Shown here: positions 11,001 through 23,088 of the stretch, in pieces
Position numbering within the stretch: the stretch's first letter is position 1
Layout: every line of letters starts with the position of its first letter
Assembly: GCA_030789695.1 (NCBI GenBank)
Contig: CM061140.1
Location: 173,252,319-173,316,318, forward strand
Length of the DNA: 64,000 bases
Reading direction: 5' to 3'
Origin: Scilla litardierei
Lineage: Eukaryota > Streptophyta > Magnoliopsida > Asparagales > Asparagaceae
Notes under the pieces: generated by a model
Database searches by the model: none
What the model saw: the letters and a program-made list of their open reading frames with translations, nothing else
What the model was told of the DNA's origin: nothing
Made by a program: the position numbers and the translations under genes

Positions 11001-12480
11001 TCTTTGCCACATCATTCTTCATCCCAGCCCAAAATAGCTCTCTAGCCCAGAATGCCCCCAATAACACCTCCATGGAACTTCTATAATATACTCAGAATGT
11101 GAGCAGATGTGAGCAGATGTCTTAGGTATACAAGTCGTCCCTGGTATAACAGCTGCTGCCCCTTTAATAAATAATCTGGATACTCTATCGATCAGTGTAG
11201 CAGTGCATCGCGAATCATCGCTAACTCCTCGTTTGCCTCAATCTCTCGCAACAAAGGCTTCCAATCGAGCACCACTGGTACAACCAAAGCTGCCAACTGT
11301 GAATCCTTCTCTCATCTGGACCAAAGATCCATCGCCTTATTCTCCATCGCATGTACTGAATCCCAAAGTCATACATTAGCAACTTAGAGAGCCAACGTTG
11401 ATGCTCCTCGGTCATCATCCGCTACGCCAATAGAAACTTGAGATTCATATAATCTGTCCACACGATGAAGCATCGACCTAGCAGGTAAGACCTCCATTTC
11501 TGCATTACTAGAACAATATTCATCAACTCACACTTATAAACTGACTTGAGATAAGCTCTTGTCGTCAATATTGGGCTAAAATAAGCAATTGTCTGTTGAT
11601 CCTTCAGTAATACTACTAACAGATAACTTGAAGTATATGTCTATACAATGAAAGGCCGGCTGATATCTGATGGAGCTAGCATGGGCACACTGATCATAGC
11701 TCGCTTCAATGCCTCAAAAGCTCGGGTCGTCTCATCTCCCCACTGGAAATTAGCCTTCTTCGGCTGATCTGTTAGTGGCCATGCAATGGTGTTATATCAC
11801 TTGACGAACTTTCTGTAGTATCCTGTAAGCCCCAGAAATCTTCGTAACTCCCGCAAAGTGTTCGATCATGGCCAATCAATCATCGTCGCAATCTTGGACC
11901 TTTTAGCTGTCACCCCTTCATTGAAACCACATGCCCAATAGTCCACTCTCATATGTGTAAACATGTATTTCTTCTTCTTGGCATACACCTGATGTTCTGT
12001 AGCTCATGTAACACTATCTCTAGATGCTCTAAATGTGCCTCAGTAGATCGAATGTATATCAGGATATCGTTAAAAGACTAACACAATCTTCGCAAGTATG
12101 GCCGAAGTGCCTTGTTCTTGAAGGCCTTGAACGTAACGAGTGCGTTGGTCAAGCCAAAAGGCATGACCAAGAACTCATAATACCCCTCATGAGTCCTAAA
12201 AGTAACATTGGTCACGTCCTCCGCTTACATCCTAATTTAAATGTAACCTGACTTCAAATCAATTTTCGAAAAGATTGTCGCTACATGAAGCTCATCAAGT
12301 AACTCATCGATTACACGTATGTGGAACTTGTTTGGAACCGCCTCATTGTTCAATGCCTGATAGTCAATGCAGAATATTCAACTGCTATTCTTTTTCTTAA
12401 CTAACAGGATCGGGCTCGAAAATGGGCTCACATTGTGCTGAATAACCCTGGTCTGAATCATCTCATTAACCACCTGCTTG
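11001..12480 (-). pseudogene. Chromovirus 2 reverse transcriptase and RNase H (broken)
   Basis: The minus strand holds RNase H and its tether (MMTEEHQRWLSKLLMYDFGI at 11.35-11.42 kb) and, further right, RT segments in several frames. The active-site region near 12.06 kb reads FNDILIY, where the usual box is (F/Y)xDD, so an Asp has been replaced. The N-terminal RT motif matching the LNKE..P.KF.IPVIDEL block lies at about 12.28-12.37 kb. No frame is open for more than about 80 codons. The order and motif spacing still match Ty3/gypsy pol. Confidence 0.78.
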
Positions 12481-12959
12481 ATCTCATCTTTATGCATATG
12501 GAGGTATTGATATGGCCTCACACTCATGGATAGACTCCATCTCTTAGGACTATGATGTGCTCGTGATCCTGTGATGAAGGAAGATCACGGGGTGTCTGGA
12601 ACATGCCCTCAAATCAAACCAAAAACTGATGTACTGTTGCTGGAATGCCCTGCTCCTCGTCGGCCTCTCTTGCCAAGCCATATAACTCCAATAAAAATCC
12701 ATCGCAGTTTGTTTGTATTGCATTTGCCATGATTTTCAAAGAAACTAAGGTTCGGTATAAGTTAGGATCTACATGGAGTGACTGCTCTGCCTCCTACATG
12801 GGACTCCATACATAACAGCTTCTAATTGACTTTCATTTCTTCCCAATGACTGCATCCATTTCATCCCCCCAAGATCACATCCATGCTATCCAGGTCAAGT
12901 AGTATGAAGTCCCTCCAAGATCTGAATGCCATAGTGTCAAAATGAGCTCGTGACATATC

Positions 12960-13246
12960 CGTAACTGCGCTCTATCTTCCTCGTCCTCATATCATAATAA
13001 AGCTCAATATGTCTTCCAGCTGCAGCTTCTGCTGGTTCATCACCCTATTAAAAATAAAATTATGGGTGTCCCCACTGTCAATAAGCACAGTGACATCCTG
13101 ATGTGCAATTCTTCCCGTTAACTTAATGGTGTGATTCGGTTGAACCCCACCACGGAGTTTAACGAGACCTGTCACGTCCAAATAAGTGTGCTCCTGCTCT
13201 CCTGCCTCGTCCTCCACCTTTACACCATCCTCCTTGTCATCGACGA
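12960..13246 (-). pseudogene. Chromovirus 2 aspartic protease remnant
   Basis: The minus strand reads an acidic linker (VDDKEDGVKVEDEAGEQEH) and then the protease (IKLTGRIAHQDVTVLIDSGD, THNFIFNRVM). The catalytic motif is DSG, as in retropepsins, which process Gag-Pol in intact elements. The sequence stops at 13247, where an unrelated LTR-like block begins; the zinc knuckle that should lie to its right is missing. Confidence 0.82.
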
Positions 13247-14078
13247 TGTAATGCCCCGCTCCCAGCATACCCAGGAAGTACGAATCCGTTTCAGGTGTTC
13301 TCAGAGTAGCGAGTGTTATATAGGAAGGAGGGAAAAGAAATACGATAGAACCAGCAGGGCACTGCGCACCTGCTGGAAAGTACGTGTAATGCTCCAATAA
13401 TTCAACACCATAAAACAATAATTAAAGACAAAATACAAGAAATAGTACATTCATATATAAAGAAATCAATTACATTATTAAGAGTGTATCATACAAGAAT
13501 GAATCGCATTCTCTCAGGAACAACAATCTCACTAGTACAACCCTCAACACTACACACACCAGTAACTCCAACCTCCAACACCTAGCTGCACCTGCAAGAC
13601 TACTAACACCTGAAAAACCATCGGAGGAGCACGTCAAAGCGTGTTCAAGTAGGAATCCATAACTCAAGTAAAAACTGCTATATCTAAGATTGTCACATCT
13701 AACCAAAACACCATGCATCATATGAATAGTAAAGAAATGATATTTATCTCTATTTAGAAATGAAACATGTGATGGGTATTAATAATGAAATAAGATGAAT
13801 AATGCATGTAGCATATTGAAGTGCATCTGCAACTCAGAGTAACGATAACAGAAAAGAGCTGAAAGTCAAAATGACAATAAAGTAAAGGGAGAAAGTAAAT
13901 GTGCCATAGCAAGAGTGTCCTAGCAACTCTATCGATGTCAAGTCCATGACATCGTTTAGACTGTGCCTAGGGTTAGAATGTGAACCTATTCTAGTAAAGA
14001 AAAGCATAATCTAGTTGATCGTACAAACTCCAGGCCAGAGAATGTGGTGTGCATCGAGAACCATCCATCCTAATAATC

Positions 14079-14325
14079 AACACCCTCCCCTGACGGGAGG
14101 AGAACGTCACCGAAGTAGTATGTAATCTAGAACACCCTCCCTCTTTAGGAAGGAGAACACCACCGAAGTGGTATGTCATACAGAACACCATCCCTCTCTC
14201 GGGAGGAGAACGCCACCGAGCGGTATGTAATCCAGAACACTATCCCTCTCACGGGAGGAGAACGCAACCGAAGTGATATGTAATCCAGAACACCATCCTT
14301 CTCACAGGAGAACGCTTACTCCAAG
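14079..14325. repeat. 52-53 bp tandem repeat, about 4.6 units
   Basis: Units begin at 14079, 14131, 14184, 14236 and 14289. Each reads AACACC(C/A)TCCC..., then GGGAGGAGAACG, CACCGAAGT and GTATGTAATC. Units are about 80-90% alike by eye and each contains a small CCCTC/GGGAG inverted repeat. Confidence 0.85.
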
Positions 14326-15339
14326 TCTCAACTCTTGGAGAGGTATGTACAATAGGATGGTCTCGTCACCCATACACCCTATAAACCCTGAGTTTACCCC
14401 ATTACCCCGCGTCTAAGCCTAAAGTGAAAGATTACACATTCCATCACACTACATCGGGTGTCATAATCACATTATAATTCCACAAGGAAACTTCAAGATC
14501 TTTTGACTTAAAGTTAAATGTCATTCTCATTTCCACCATTCATCTCGTCCAAATACAACAATATACCATTAACATAACATGAGACATAGACCTTTAGCCA
14601 TTAACATGGAATATAACATATGAACATTAACATGGAGATATTACTACCCCTAAAACATTATCATGAACATTATCATGAACTCTAGCATGAATCATTAGCA
14701 TAAGATTTGCATGGCATAAACGTAAGGGTATAAGATTGAACATAACATTGCCGACATGCATATATGGAACATAAACATAGGCATGGATTGCAAAATGTGG
14801 CATACTACACAATATGATTCACATAATCTTGATTAACACATTGTGAATCTACATGGCACAAAAGCAAGATTAACATAATATGTATTTATGACATAGTAGC
14901 ATGGACATTAGAAACATATTCATAGAATTAACATGGATATTTAAAACATATTTCCTTTAGCATGTACATCACATATTAGCATGGCTTATTAGCATGTTGG
15001 CATGGATATTAGAAACATATTATTGAGATTAACATAATAATGAGACATGGCTATTAGCATGGGACTAACATGTCAATAAATTTGGACTACATTAAGCTTA
15101 ACATGAACTAGCACATGGCTATTAACTTGAACTAACATGAAACATAGAAGGAATTTAACATGCTAACATGAGACATAGCAATGCCATAAACTAACATAGT
15201 CATGGTAAAAACTGACATGCTAACATAGTATTGCCATAGTATAAACTAACATAGTCATGGTATGTTAGCATATTAACATAAGCATATGGCATATTAACAA
15301 TAACATTCAAAACATACGAGTATAAGCATGGCAAATTAG

Positions 15340-15575
15340 CAAACTTGCTAGATTAATGGCAACAAGGAAAACATATACAACTTGCTAGATTAATGGCAAC
15401 ATGACAACATTGCAAACATATACATCTTACTATATTAATGGCAACATGGTAACATGGTAAACATATACAAATTGCTAAATTAATAGCAACATGGTAAACA
15501 TATACATCTTGCTAGATTAATGGCAACATAACAACATGGCAACATATACAACTTGCTAGATTAATGGCAACAACC
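15340..15575. repeat. Degenerate tandem repeat with TTGCTAGATTAATGGCAACA
   Basis: About five copies of a 45-65 bp unit built on ACATATACAACTTGCTAGAT followed by TAATGGCAACA. It grades leftwards (14.57-15.33 kb) into irregular AACATG and AGCATGG repeats. Confidence 0.75.
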
Positions 15576-16759
15576 CCTACAAATATATCCATAATAGCAA
15601 CATGCTACCCATTAACAATTTGGCTAAAGCAATCCCAAATATAGAAGTCTACTTAAGTAGTGATTCCCTACACAATCCTAAACATAACAATCTTGCTAAG
15701 GTTATGGATCCTACCTCTCAAAGTCTACCATTTCCTTCCTTAAAAACCTTCACCTCTTAATTCCTCCTTAATTCATTCCTTCCTTATAAGTCCTCCTTAA
15801 TGCATCATCATTCATCCTTCATTTTAATTCCTCCTTAATTCAAGATGTTGCCATATTAAGAGAGGGGAAAAGAAATGTATTCGGCCACATGAGAGGGCTT
15901 ACGGCAAGGCATATAGAGAAAAATAGCGAAGGAGAAAGGAAAGAAAGAGGAGAAATGAGAAAAGGAATGGAAAAAAGAAATGAAAACTCCATCTTCTCAT
16001 CTTTGTATTTTTTTCCTTTCCATTTCTAAATTTCCTTTTCTCCAAAAATCCATGAAGAGGCCACATGTCTCATGACTCACCCAAAACTTAGCTTAGTGTC
16101 CACATATGTGTCACATTTTAGAAAAATAGGATTTTGGAAAATAATTATTTATCATGACATATAGAAAAAGACACTAATGCCCCTTACCAACTCAAGAAGT
16201 CTAAATGACTATTCTAACCTCACATCTTCTAGCTTAAACAAGAATGCCATCCTATGATACTACCCCTCAACTTAGATAATTACAATCATGCCACTATTCA
16301 TACATACAACTACATGTATATACAAAAATACACACATTTATACATACACATATATCTATTTTCATGCACACCTATGATACACCCATATATCCACAGATAC
16401 ACTAGACAAGGCATATATATACACATACATACACTAGTCTAGGTATACACTACCAATATACATACTTACCAATACACATGCTTACATACACCAATATTTT
16501 TAACATAACTTACAACCATAAATACCCAAATATAGTCCAATTTATATTTCACTACATAAATATGTTAACATACTAAATACATGTATTATTATACATCTAA
16601 GGATGGACACATACACACATACATTCACATGTAACACACCTTATATCCATATATACTTCCTTACACAAAAAGATAAAATACATTCAAGATAGATATACAT
16701 ACAAGTATACAAGTATAGAAGCATACACAATTATAGTATTTCATACACAGGGTATTACA

Positions 16760-17106
16760 CTCTCTGCACGGTAAACACATCCATAGGGGGTCCTTTCCCT
16801 CAAAAATCGATATCTTCAACTTTCGGACCCTGCTATCGATGCCAAAGTTCTCATGTCCTGCTCTCCATCTGGACTGTCGAAGTGAAACTGCTGATAGGCA
16901 TTTTGTTGTGTAGCTGTGGACCCCCAAAATCCCCCAACGGGACTCATCATGCCACGCCATCATCCCAACGATTGTCGTCAAACCAATCTGGGTCTCCACA
17001 GCCATCATCGAAACCCTGTGGTCGTCGAAGCCCCTCGAGGACCTGCCCTGGGCTTGTCGCATTTCTCGGTGGGCCCCAACTATACCCCGGGGGCCACTGG
17101 GCCCCT
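16760..17106 (-). pseudogene. Chromovirus 2 gag fragment
   Basis: The minus strand reads a linker rich in Gly, Asp and Arg, then RVRKLKISIFEGKDP, and with a frameshift GCVYRAE. This matches the start of the gypsy capsid core (usual form: P.F.G.DP..W..R.E). It is cut on the left by the LTR-like block ending at 16759 and on the right by the solo LTR starting at 17107. It continues at 19602. Confidence 0.7.
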
Positions 17107-19601
17107 TGAACGCCCCAGACACGGGTACCGTCACACTCTCAAGAGTTTTGTAGGTCTTGCAGATACCAGTGAAGTCAATATAGCTTAAACAGGTAATATT
17201 TAAGACTGATAAGGAAATACTCATTTTATTCAACCTTCAAATTAAATTACATGATCTAAAGCAGAAAAGGAACTACAACGCTCAACTAAGTAGTACTAGA
17301 AGAAATAACAGACTAAAGAAAGAGAACTCTCCTGTTAACACAAAAACTCAGAAATCAGCGTCCTCAACAGGAAAGTCGGACTCCTTGTACTGCGGAGCCT
17401 CCTCTTCGAGCTATATATCACCTGATGGAATTGAAGCATCATTAACAAAGTAGATTGAATCCATATTAAACAATTAATTAATTTATTTTGCAGAAATTTA
17501 AAAGACAAAAAGAACTGTAAAGGGAAACTACTGACCTGTCATGATTTAAGTCGCAATAAGAATTAAGCAATTAACCAAAAGACTAGTGATGTGACTTATA
17601 AGAGGAGAGCACGATGTACAACACGAAGTCTACCTTGGACCGTGGGGTGCTATCCCAGGCCGAGTATATAGGTCAAACTGTACCAAGCACTCGGGATTCA
17701 TGAAAGGACATCCTTCCAGATAGGGGTCATAAGCATGTCTTCAATCGCTTCCGCACTCTCAATTATAAGTTACCCCAAACTCGTGATGTCAAGTGTAGTT
17801 GTTCTAGATCTAGGTGTCAAGTATCATGTTCATGTTTTTAATCCCTAAATTACATAATTAGCTAGAATTATGCAAACTATGTACAGGATTGTCAGGTCTT
17901 GTACATATATCAGGTGTACCAATATCATTGTATGATTTCGTTGCATAATCTCTAATCATGTAATTTTGTATGAGCCAGAAACCAAACTTTCAATCTTTCG
18001 CATGTCCAATCTCATAATCAGGACCACGATAATTAATAATTCTCAGAATAACATACTTAAAGCTCAGGATTTATAAATAAAGAAAATGACGAAAGAAAAG
18101 TAAACAAATGAGATAAAAAGTAATAAAGTCATAAATGGATCAGATTCATGTTTGTGGCATCATTAATGGGTTGTGGTCTACCTGTCTAAAGGGTTTGCTC
18201 CGGCCCAAAGATCGCATAAAAGTGAAATGCCAATTTAGACCAAAAATTGCTATGAGGGTTTATAGGTTTGCTTCTTTATAACTGAACTTGCATGATAATG
18301 CAACAGCTGCAACAGGACCCAAAACAAAAACAACCAAAAGTACTCAAACTAGCAACACACATGCCACAAATCGGCAAGCAAAAACATAACCCCAAGCTGT
18401 CATGCAAACAGACCCAACTCAGCATGCAAAACAGATTTAACTTCTGCATGCAACCGATTAACTTCAGCATGTAAACAGACCCGGTACTACCGATTAACTT
18501 CAGCATGTAAACAGACCCGGTATTGCATACATACAGGACATATACAACAAGCAGAAATGTCCCCAAACTGTAAGCAAAAACAGAAGCATTATCACCAAAC
18601 AACCAAGACTCTTTCACCTAGCAATAGGTCGTAAAAACAGCAACAACTGAACCAATGGAAAAGAACATGCAGCCGTATATAGCCGTATATAGCCATACAG
18701 AAACTAACCAAACAAACAGAAACACTAGAGAAAACACATATATCTGATACTGAATTTATTCCAATGACTGAATAGGAATTATTGCACATCAAGCAGCCAA
18801 ACAGATCACCCGACAAAAAAATAACCAAACTAAAACCCCAACCGTGCCTTCCCCTCGGTGGCCGACCACAATTAGATATCAACGCAAGGGTCCAAAAAAA
18901 CAAAAACAGCGAACAACCTCTAAGGCGCCATGCTACTAGGGTTGGTGCCAAAATTATTCATCGGGGAGTAGTCCCCTCAAGAAAATCTCATGAATCATCA
19001 TGTCCATTCTCCGAAAATAATTAAATTAAAGCTTAATAAGAATCGAATCTACCTTCGCCGAAGATTGCGAAAGTAAAATAAAAGATCTGAAGCCAACAGA
19101 GCAAAACCGAAAGTCCAAGAGCAGATTCGTAGCCCTGGGAGCAAAGTCGAAGCCCCAAAAGCAAGAACCGAAACCAAGGAGCAAGAGACGAGGCCCCCAA
19201 AAGCAAACCGAAACTCAGAAGCAAAGTTCAAAAGCTTTGGAAGAAGGAAAAGTAATTTTCGCATAACAAACCCCCTAGAAAAATCTCTTTGTATAAATAA
19301 AGGGAGAGAGGGGACTTATCGCATGAAGATCGGGATCTGAAATCCTCGAGAAAAATCTCGTGAGAGGGGTCACGTCGTCGGTTAGGATTTGGGTTTCGAA
19401 AAAACCTAGTTTTCCGCCTCTGCTGTCGCTCGTCGAGAGAGGGGAACGAAAGAAAAACCTAGTCGAAAGCACAGCCTGGGGGTGCGTGCGTTTGAGTTGA
19501 GTTTGTGTGTGGAGACAGAGAGAGAGAGTTAAGTAAATGAAAAGGTGTTTTTTAATAAAAGGAGGTGGGCCTTATGGGCTTATTAAAAGTAGGCCATTAC
19601 A
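17107..19601 (+). mobile_element. Solo LTR (2.5 kb) inside chromovirus 2 gag
   Basis: It begins TGAACGCCCCAGAC and ends GGCCATTACA, with a perfect 5-bp target duplication CCCCT at 17102-17106 and 19602-19606. No internal retroviral genes lie within. This is the signature of an LTR element collapsed by recombination between its own LTRs. Strand is given from the TGTNACGCCCC-type start. Contains a 33-bp direct duplication near 18.46-18.52 kb (ACCGATTAACTTCAGCATG). Confidence 0.85.
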
Positions 19602-20168
19602 CCCCTGATCTCAATCCCAGTGCCCGCGTGCCCCTGGCAGTCAGCCCAGGGGCTGCACGGCCCTTGGTGACCAACGCCAGGACTGGGGTCACCTGGCAGC
19701 CAGCCCAGGGACCTCGGGGCCCTGGTGATTGCTCCATGGGCACCTAGGGTTTGCCTTAGGGACAGTGCGCACCGTTCTTCTTCCTCACCCGATCTCCCCA
19801 TAAGTTTGGTGGAGTTTCACCTCACACGTGATTCACTGTTTCGTTGGAGATCTTCCTCAAAAATGATGACTTTCCCCTTACACTTGGAAAAAGATTTTGT
19901 CTTTTATCTTTGATCTTCAATGTTGTTTTTATCTTCCGTCTAGATCTGTCTTCGTAGCCCCCCTCCCCAAAAAAAGGCCGAGTGCGGCCATTCAACTCCG
20001 AGCTTTGTTTCATTATGGTTTCCATCAACAATTTAATCAAGGATTCCATGGATTCCATCGACGAAAATCTTTACTCCATCACTTCCATCAATCTTTTAAA
20101 TCCCTCCACTTAGCTTTCAAGTTTCTCTTCCAAAGCGTCAACTTTTTTTGCCTCCATTAGGATCGAAT
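19602..20168 (-). pseudogene. Chromovirus 2 gag N-terminus
   Basis: The minus strand starts next to the primer site and reads a coiled-coil-like N-terminus (MESMESLIKLLMETIMKQSS at 20.06 kb), a basic stretch, and a Gly/Ala/Arg-rich linker ending at 19602, where the solo LTR interrupts it. It resembles in layout the gag N-terminus of chromovirus 1 (MEKMENRM...). The frame is broken by several stops. Confidence 0.65.
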
Positions 20169-20180
20169 GCTCAGATACCA
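20169..20180 (-). other. Primer binding site of chromovirus 2
   Basis: The minus strand reads TGGTATCTGAGC, one base off the initiator tRNA-Met complement TGGTATCAGAGC, three bases inside the 5' LTR. Confidence 0.88.
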
Positions 20181-20183
20181 TTT

Positions 20184-20558
20184 TGATAGGATTTGCAATA
20201 GATTTAGGGGTAAAATTAGGGGTTTTATTGATAGACAATGAAATTGACAAAGATACGGCCACTAATACGAAATGGCCACCAAAAGGAACTGAATGCCAAT
20301 TCTCCCAACTAATCTAGGATTCTATACTAATCATAATGCTCTCCAAAATCAACATAAGAAACTAATTACCTTAGCCCCACATATATATATGATAAACTGA
20401 TTTTTCCATAATTATGAAATTACCCCCTGGTGCCTAAAATTACAGATTGGCCACTGGGTTAGCCACCTGTTGCCTTTGTCGTGTTTTTCCGCCTCTTGCC
20501 CGATCTTTTGTCACTGCCTCTGATAAGTTACTGCCTCTTATAAGTTATGATCCCACCA
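20184..20558 (-). repeat. 5' LTR of chromovirus 2
   Basis: Pair of 9531-9860, followed by the GAAGG target duplication at 20559-20563. It holds a 20-bp local duplication near its end (ACTGCCTCT.ATAAGTTA). Confidence 0.9.
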
Positions 20559-20747
20559 GAAGGCTGAGGAACCAGACTTTCCAATAATGTATGGCTCATC
20601 TTCATAGTCTGGCTGCAATAACAACTATATGAAATTGGTCTTCCTATGGTAGCCTCCTTTCTTCCCCATTTCATTTTGTGACTTCATCGTTGATGCCTTG
20701 ATCATTTTGAAATCCAAATTCAAGGCGCAACTCCAACAACCTTCACC

Positions 20748-21062
20748 TTAGCTTAAATTCTCTTCATCTTTAGCTTTGACAAACTGCATCTGTTGCGACA
20801 TTAGTACTTTCTCATTGCTACTACCGGATGCTCTAAATCGCTCTATGTGCTTCTCCATCGGCATGGCTACCAAATGATAAAGGTTTGCTGACGTCTTTAG
20901 CCTTTTCACCACCACCAACACTTTCCAATAAACCTTCATTGGAAAACCATCTTCGGCAAAACAGCTTGAATGATTTTTTGGAATGGGTGGACTGCTAGGA
21001 AGTTGTCGCTTGGGAATTTCAACCCCCTTCAGCTCCTGTTTATTTGAAAAGGAAGAGGGCAC
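20748..21062 (-). pseudogene. Coding-like fragment, not recognised
   Basis: A 104-codon minus-strand frame has balanced composition (KQELKGVEIPKRQLPSSPP at the start; LVAMPMEKHIERFRASGSSN in the middle). A second coding-like stretch on the same strand (about 21355-21620) reads SISGANLDGLVTFSNNMENH and YQAIHKSWKSITARPPQSW. Both look more like protein than the surrounding AT-rich DNA, and both are bounded by stops, so together they could be exons or a decayed gene on the strand opposite the exon at 22305. I do not recognise the family and see no clear start codon context or splice sites. Confidence 0.3.
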
Positions 21063-22304
21063 GTTTGCAGCAAAACATCAGGAGGATTGTAGGTGCACAA
21101 TCGTGACCAAGAAGACCCATCACTAACTAGTGTCACTGAATTATAACTCTTGCATTTGATGATCAGTCTGGTAGATGTGATCCTAATCTATGTGACTCAT
21201 TAATTACTATACCAGTCATTAGCCATACGACATACTCCATCCATGATTCTGGGAGATGATGTTAATTCTTTACACCTTTCAGTGAGCAAAGCTATCATCT
21301 TTTCCCTGCATAAGGACTACCTAGAACACTGAAAGGATGTCCCCTGATTGATGAAGATTAAAACTTGTCAGCTGGCTTTTGGGGATTTATGGCAAAGCCT
21401 TGTAAGTTTTCTTGGCCAAGAATTTGGCACCAACTTTGTGGGGGTCTGGCGGTGATAGACTTCCACGATTTATGGATTGCTTGATAGCTTTGACTCTTTT
21501 GCTGATAAAAATCCTTAAGATGATTTTCCATATTATTAGAAAAAGTTACTAAGCCATCCAGATTGGCTCCAGAAATACTACTACTGCTAGATTTTGAGGC
21601 ATGTGCTGTATACTGCTACCAGTCCATTGCATCATAATTGGTCCAATGTCTTGGAGAAGCAGTTTATATTCACCGTGTACGAGTTGGATATCGTAATAAA
21701 TGGCCTCAGAAATAACATTAGAGCTAGATTTTCGGGCAAGTGCACATATCAGTTCATTTTAAATATAATTTGGCATGAGGCCGTGCTTCAATATGAGAGA
21801 GATTGTTTGGGAGCTTTCAAATTTATGTAATCTAATGCAAAATGATATAGACTACCATATATATGTGTTTTGGACCTTTGGTATATGGAATGTAGGCACT
21901 CAAAATCATGGTGGATCAGTATGCCTATAAATTTAAATAAAATACAACCTAAATAAGTACAAATTACAGCATCATTGAAGGATGTATACTGTAACATAAC
22001 TTTTGGCAAGCATGGATTGCAAAGTTTTTTTTCTCCAATATCTCCATTTATTGGTTCTAAACAATATTGACTGTATGTAAAATATGTTACATGTGGGTAT
22101 AACACAAAACAATCTTTATGATGGCTTCTTGCAATGAACACGGATACATGCTTTGATTTTGTTGTACAATTCAGTAGATATATTCATGGGACCTAGGTCA
22201 ATGTTACAATTCTAATGATTCATGGAAAAATTGCCTCATCATGTTTAAGAATTGTAATCAGCTTAGCATATCAGGCAATCGTCTAACAATTGTCTATGTT
22301 ACAG

Positions 22305-22435
22305 CCACAACTGATTTTCGCCACATACTATTTTCTCTGATCTGGGCGAGTCTCAGCTTGGGGGTAGCAGCCTTTGTGAAGGCCAACGGAAAGACGTTCA
22401 CCAACCGACCACGCCTTTTCAAATCACGCCACTGA
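22305..22435 (+). CDS. Terminal exon of an unrecognised small membrane protein
   Basis: After a TATGTTACAG acceptor (ends 22304), the frame reads TTDFRHILFSLIWASLSLGV then AAFVKANGKTFTNRPRLFKS, RH and a TGA at 22433-22435. It has a hydrophobic segment that could cross a membrane and a basic tail. AT-rich sequence resembling a 3' UTR follows. The first codon is split and needs one base from the preceding exon. The candidate exon at 1859-1925 ends with exactly that phase, and joining gives GCC (Ala) with no stop. The upstream region (20564-22304) shows no better plus-strand donor. I do not recognise the family. The splice acceptor and open frame are seen; gene identity and the link to 1859 are inferred. 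Confidence 0.5.
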
Positions 22436-23024
22436 AAGGTTAAAGGGGCTCAACTTTCGGAGTGACAGGATCACTTGAGCGATTGATTTATTAGCAGTAC
22501 ACACGCTTTTGCAGCTTCGTTTGTTATGTTTTGAGTATTCTTTCTGTTCATAAGGTTATTATTTCATATTCAATTAAACTTTGGGTCGTTTTGACTTCCC
22601 ACATATACGTTTTAATAAAAATGACCTTGTTAGGTTTGTTTACCATTGTATTATTTTGAATTGTTGTAACTTTGCCTTAAAATAATGTACGACCACACGT
22701 TTCTGAACGTAATGTAGGATAAATGCTAATGGTTAAAGTGTGTATACAAAATCGTCATGATGTGTTCCTCAAAAATGAAGAAACATCCCCCCTTTGTGCT
22801 TGGAGCTTAAATTAAAATCGCCAATAAATTTTTACTGAAATTACTTGCAAGGAGGATTCTGATTATGTACCTGAAGTTATGCACGGTTGTTGATTGTTGA
22901 AAGCTTTTTAAGATCTTCCGTCTATTGACCTCGCATTTATAGGTTGAGTGCGTCTTCCTCGTCCTCTTCGGCTTTGTAGATAAATGTGATTCTTGGGCTT
23001 CTTGCCTAGCATTGATGAGAATGT

Positions 23025-23026
<2 letters not shown>

Positions 23027-23084
<58 letters not shown>
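23027..23084. repeat. (CT)29 microsatellite
   Basis: Uninterrupted TC dinucleotides over 58 bases. Immediately to its right, a roughly 60-bp unit beginning AAGTAATGGTCTTTCT is duplicated (about 23089 and 23148). Confidence 0.95.

Positions 23085-23088
<4 letters not shown>

Larger units (their letters stand above)
13247..16759. mobile_element. LTR-like block (about 3.5 kb) without target duplication
   Basis: It begins TGTAATGCCCCG and ends GTATTACA, matching inverted ends of the TGTNACGCCCC type also seen at 17107 and 30515. It interrupts the gag region of chromovirus 2. The flanks (CGACGA and CTCTC) do not form a target duplication, and the host element has lost gag sequence at the junction. 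It could therefore be a solo LTR plus deletion, or the product of recombination between LTRs of two insertions. It contains two tandem arrays, long AACATG-rich tracts and ACATA-rich sequence; no coding frame. LTRs of this size and start suit the Tekay/Del group, which is inference. Confidence 0.6.
9531..20558 (-). mobile_element. Complete Ty3/gypsy chromovirus with two nested LTRs
   Basis: An 11.0-kb element on the minus strand has LTRs at 9531-9860 and 20184-20558, a 5-bp target duplication GAAGG (9526-9530 and 20559-20563), an initiator-Met-like primer site at 20169-20180 and a purine tract at 9861-9874. Gag fragments lie at the right, protease at 13.0-13.2 kb, RT and RNase H at 11.2-12.5 kb, integrase and chromodomain at 9.88-11.0 kb. 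The size is inflated by a foreign LTR-like block (13247-16759) and a solo LTR (17107-19601). The gag core and zinc knuckle, expected between 13246 and 16760, are gone. The chromodomain end (DYEAMWESLEANQQQFPDF) keeps its Trp. Frames are broken throughout, so it cannot move by itself. Confidence 0.92.

Noticed and set aside
22981..23084. CRISPR-like or satellite array
   Set aside because: A simple CT dinucleotide run with no spacers, in a plant nuclear context.
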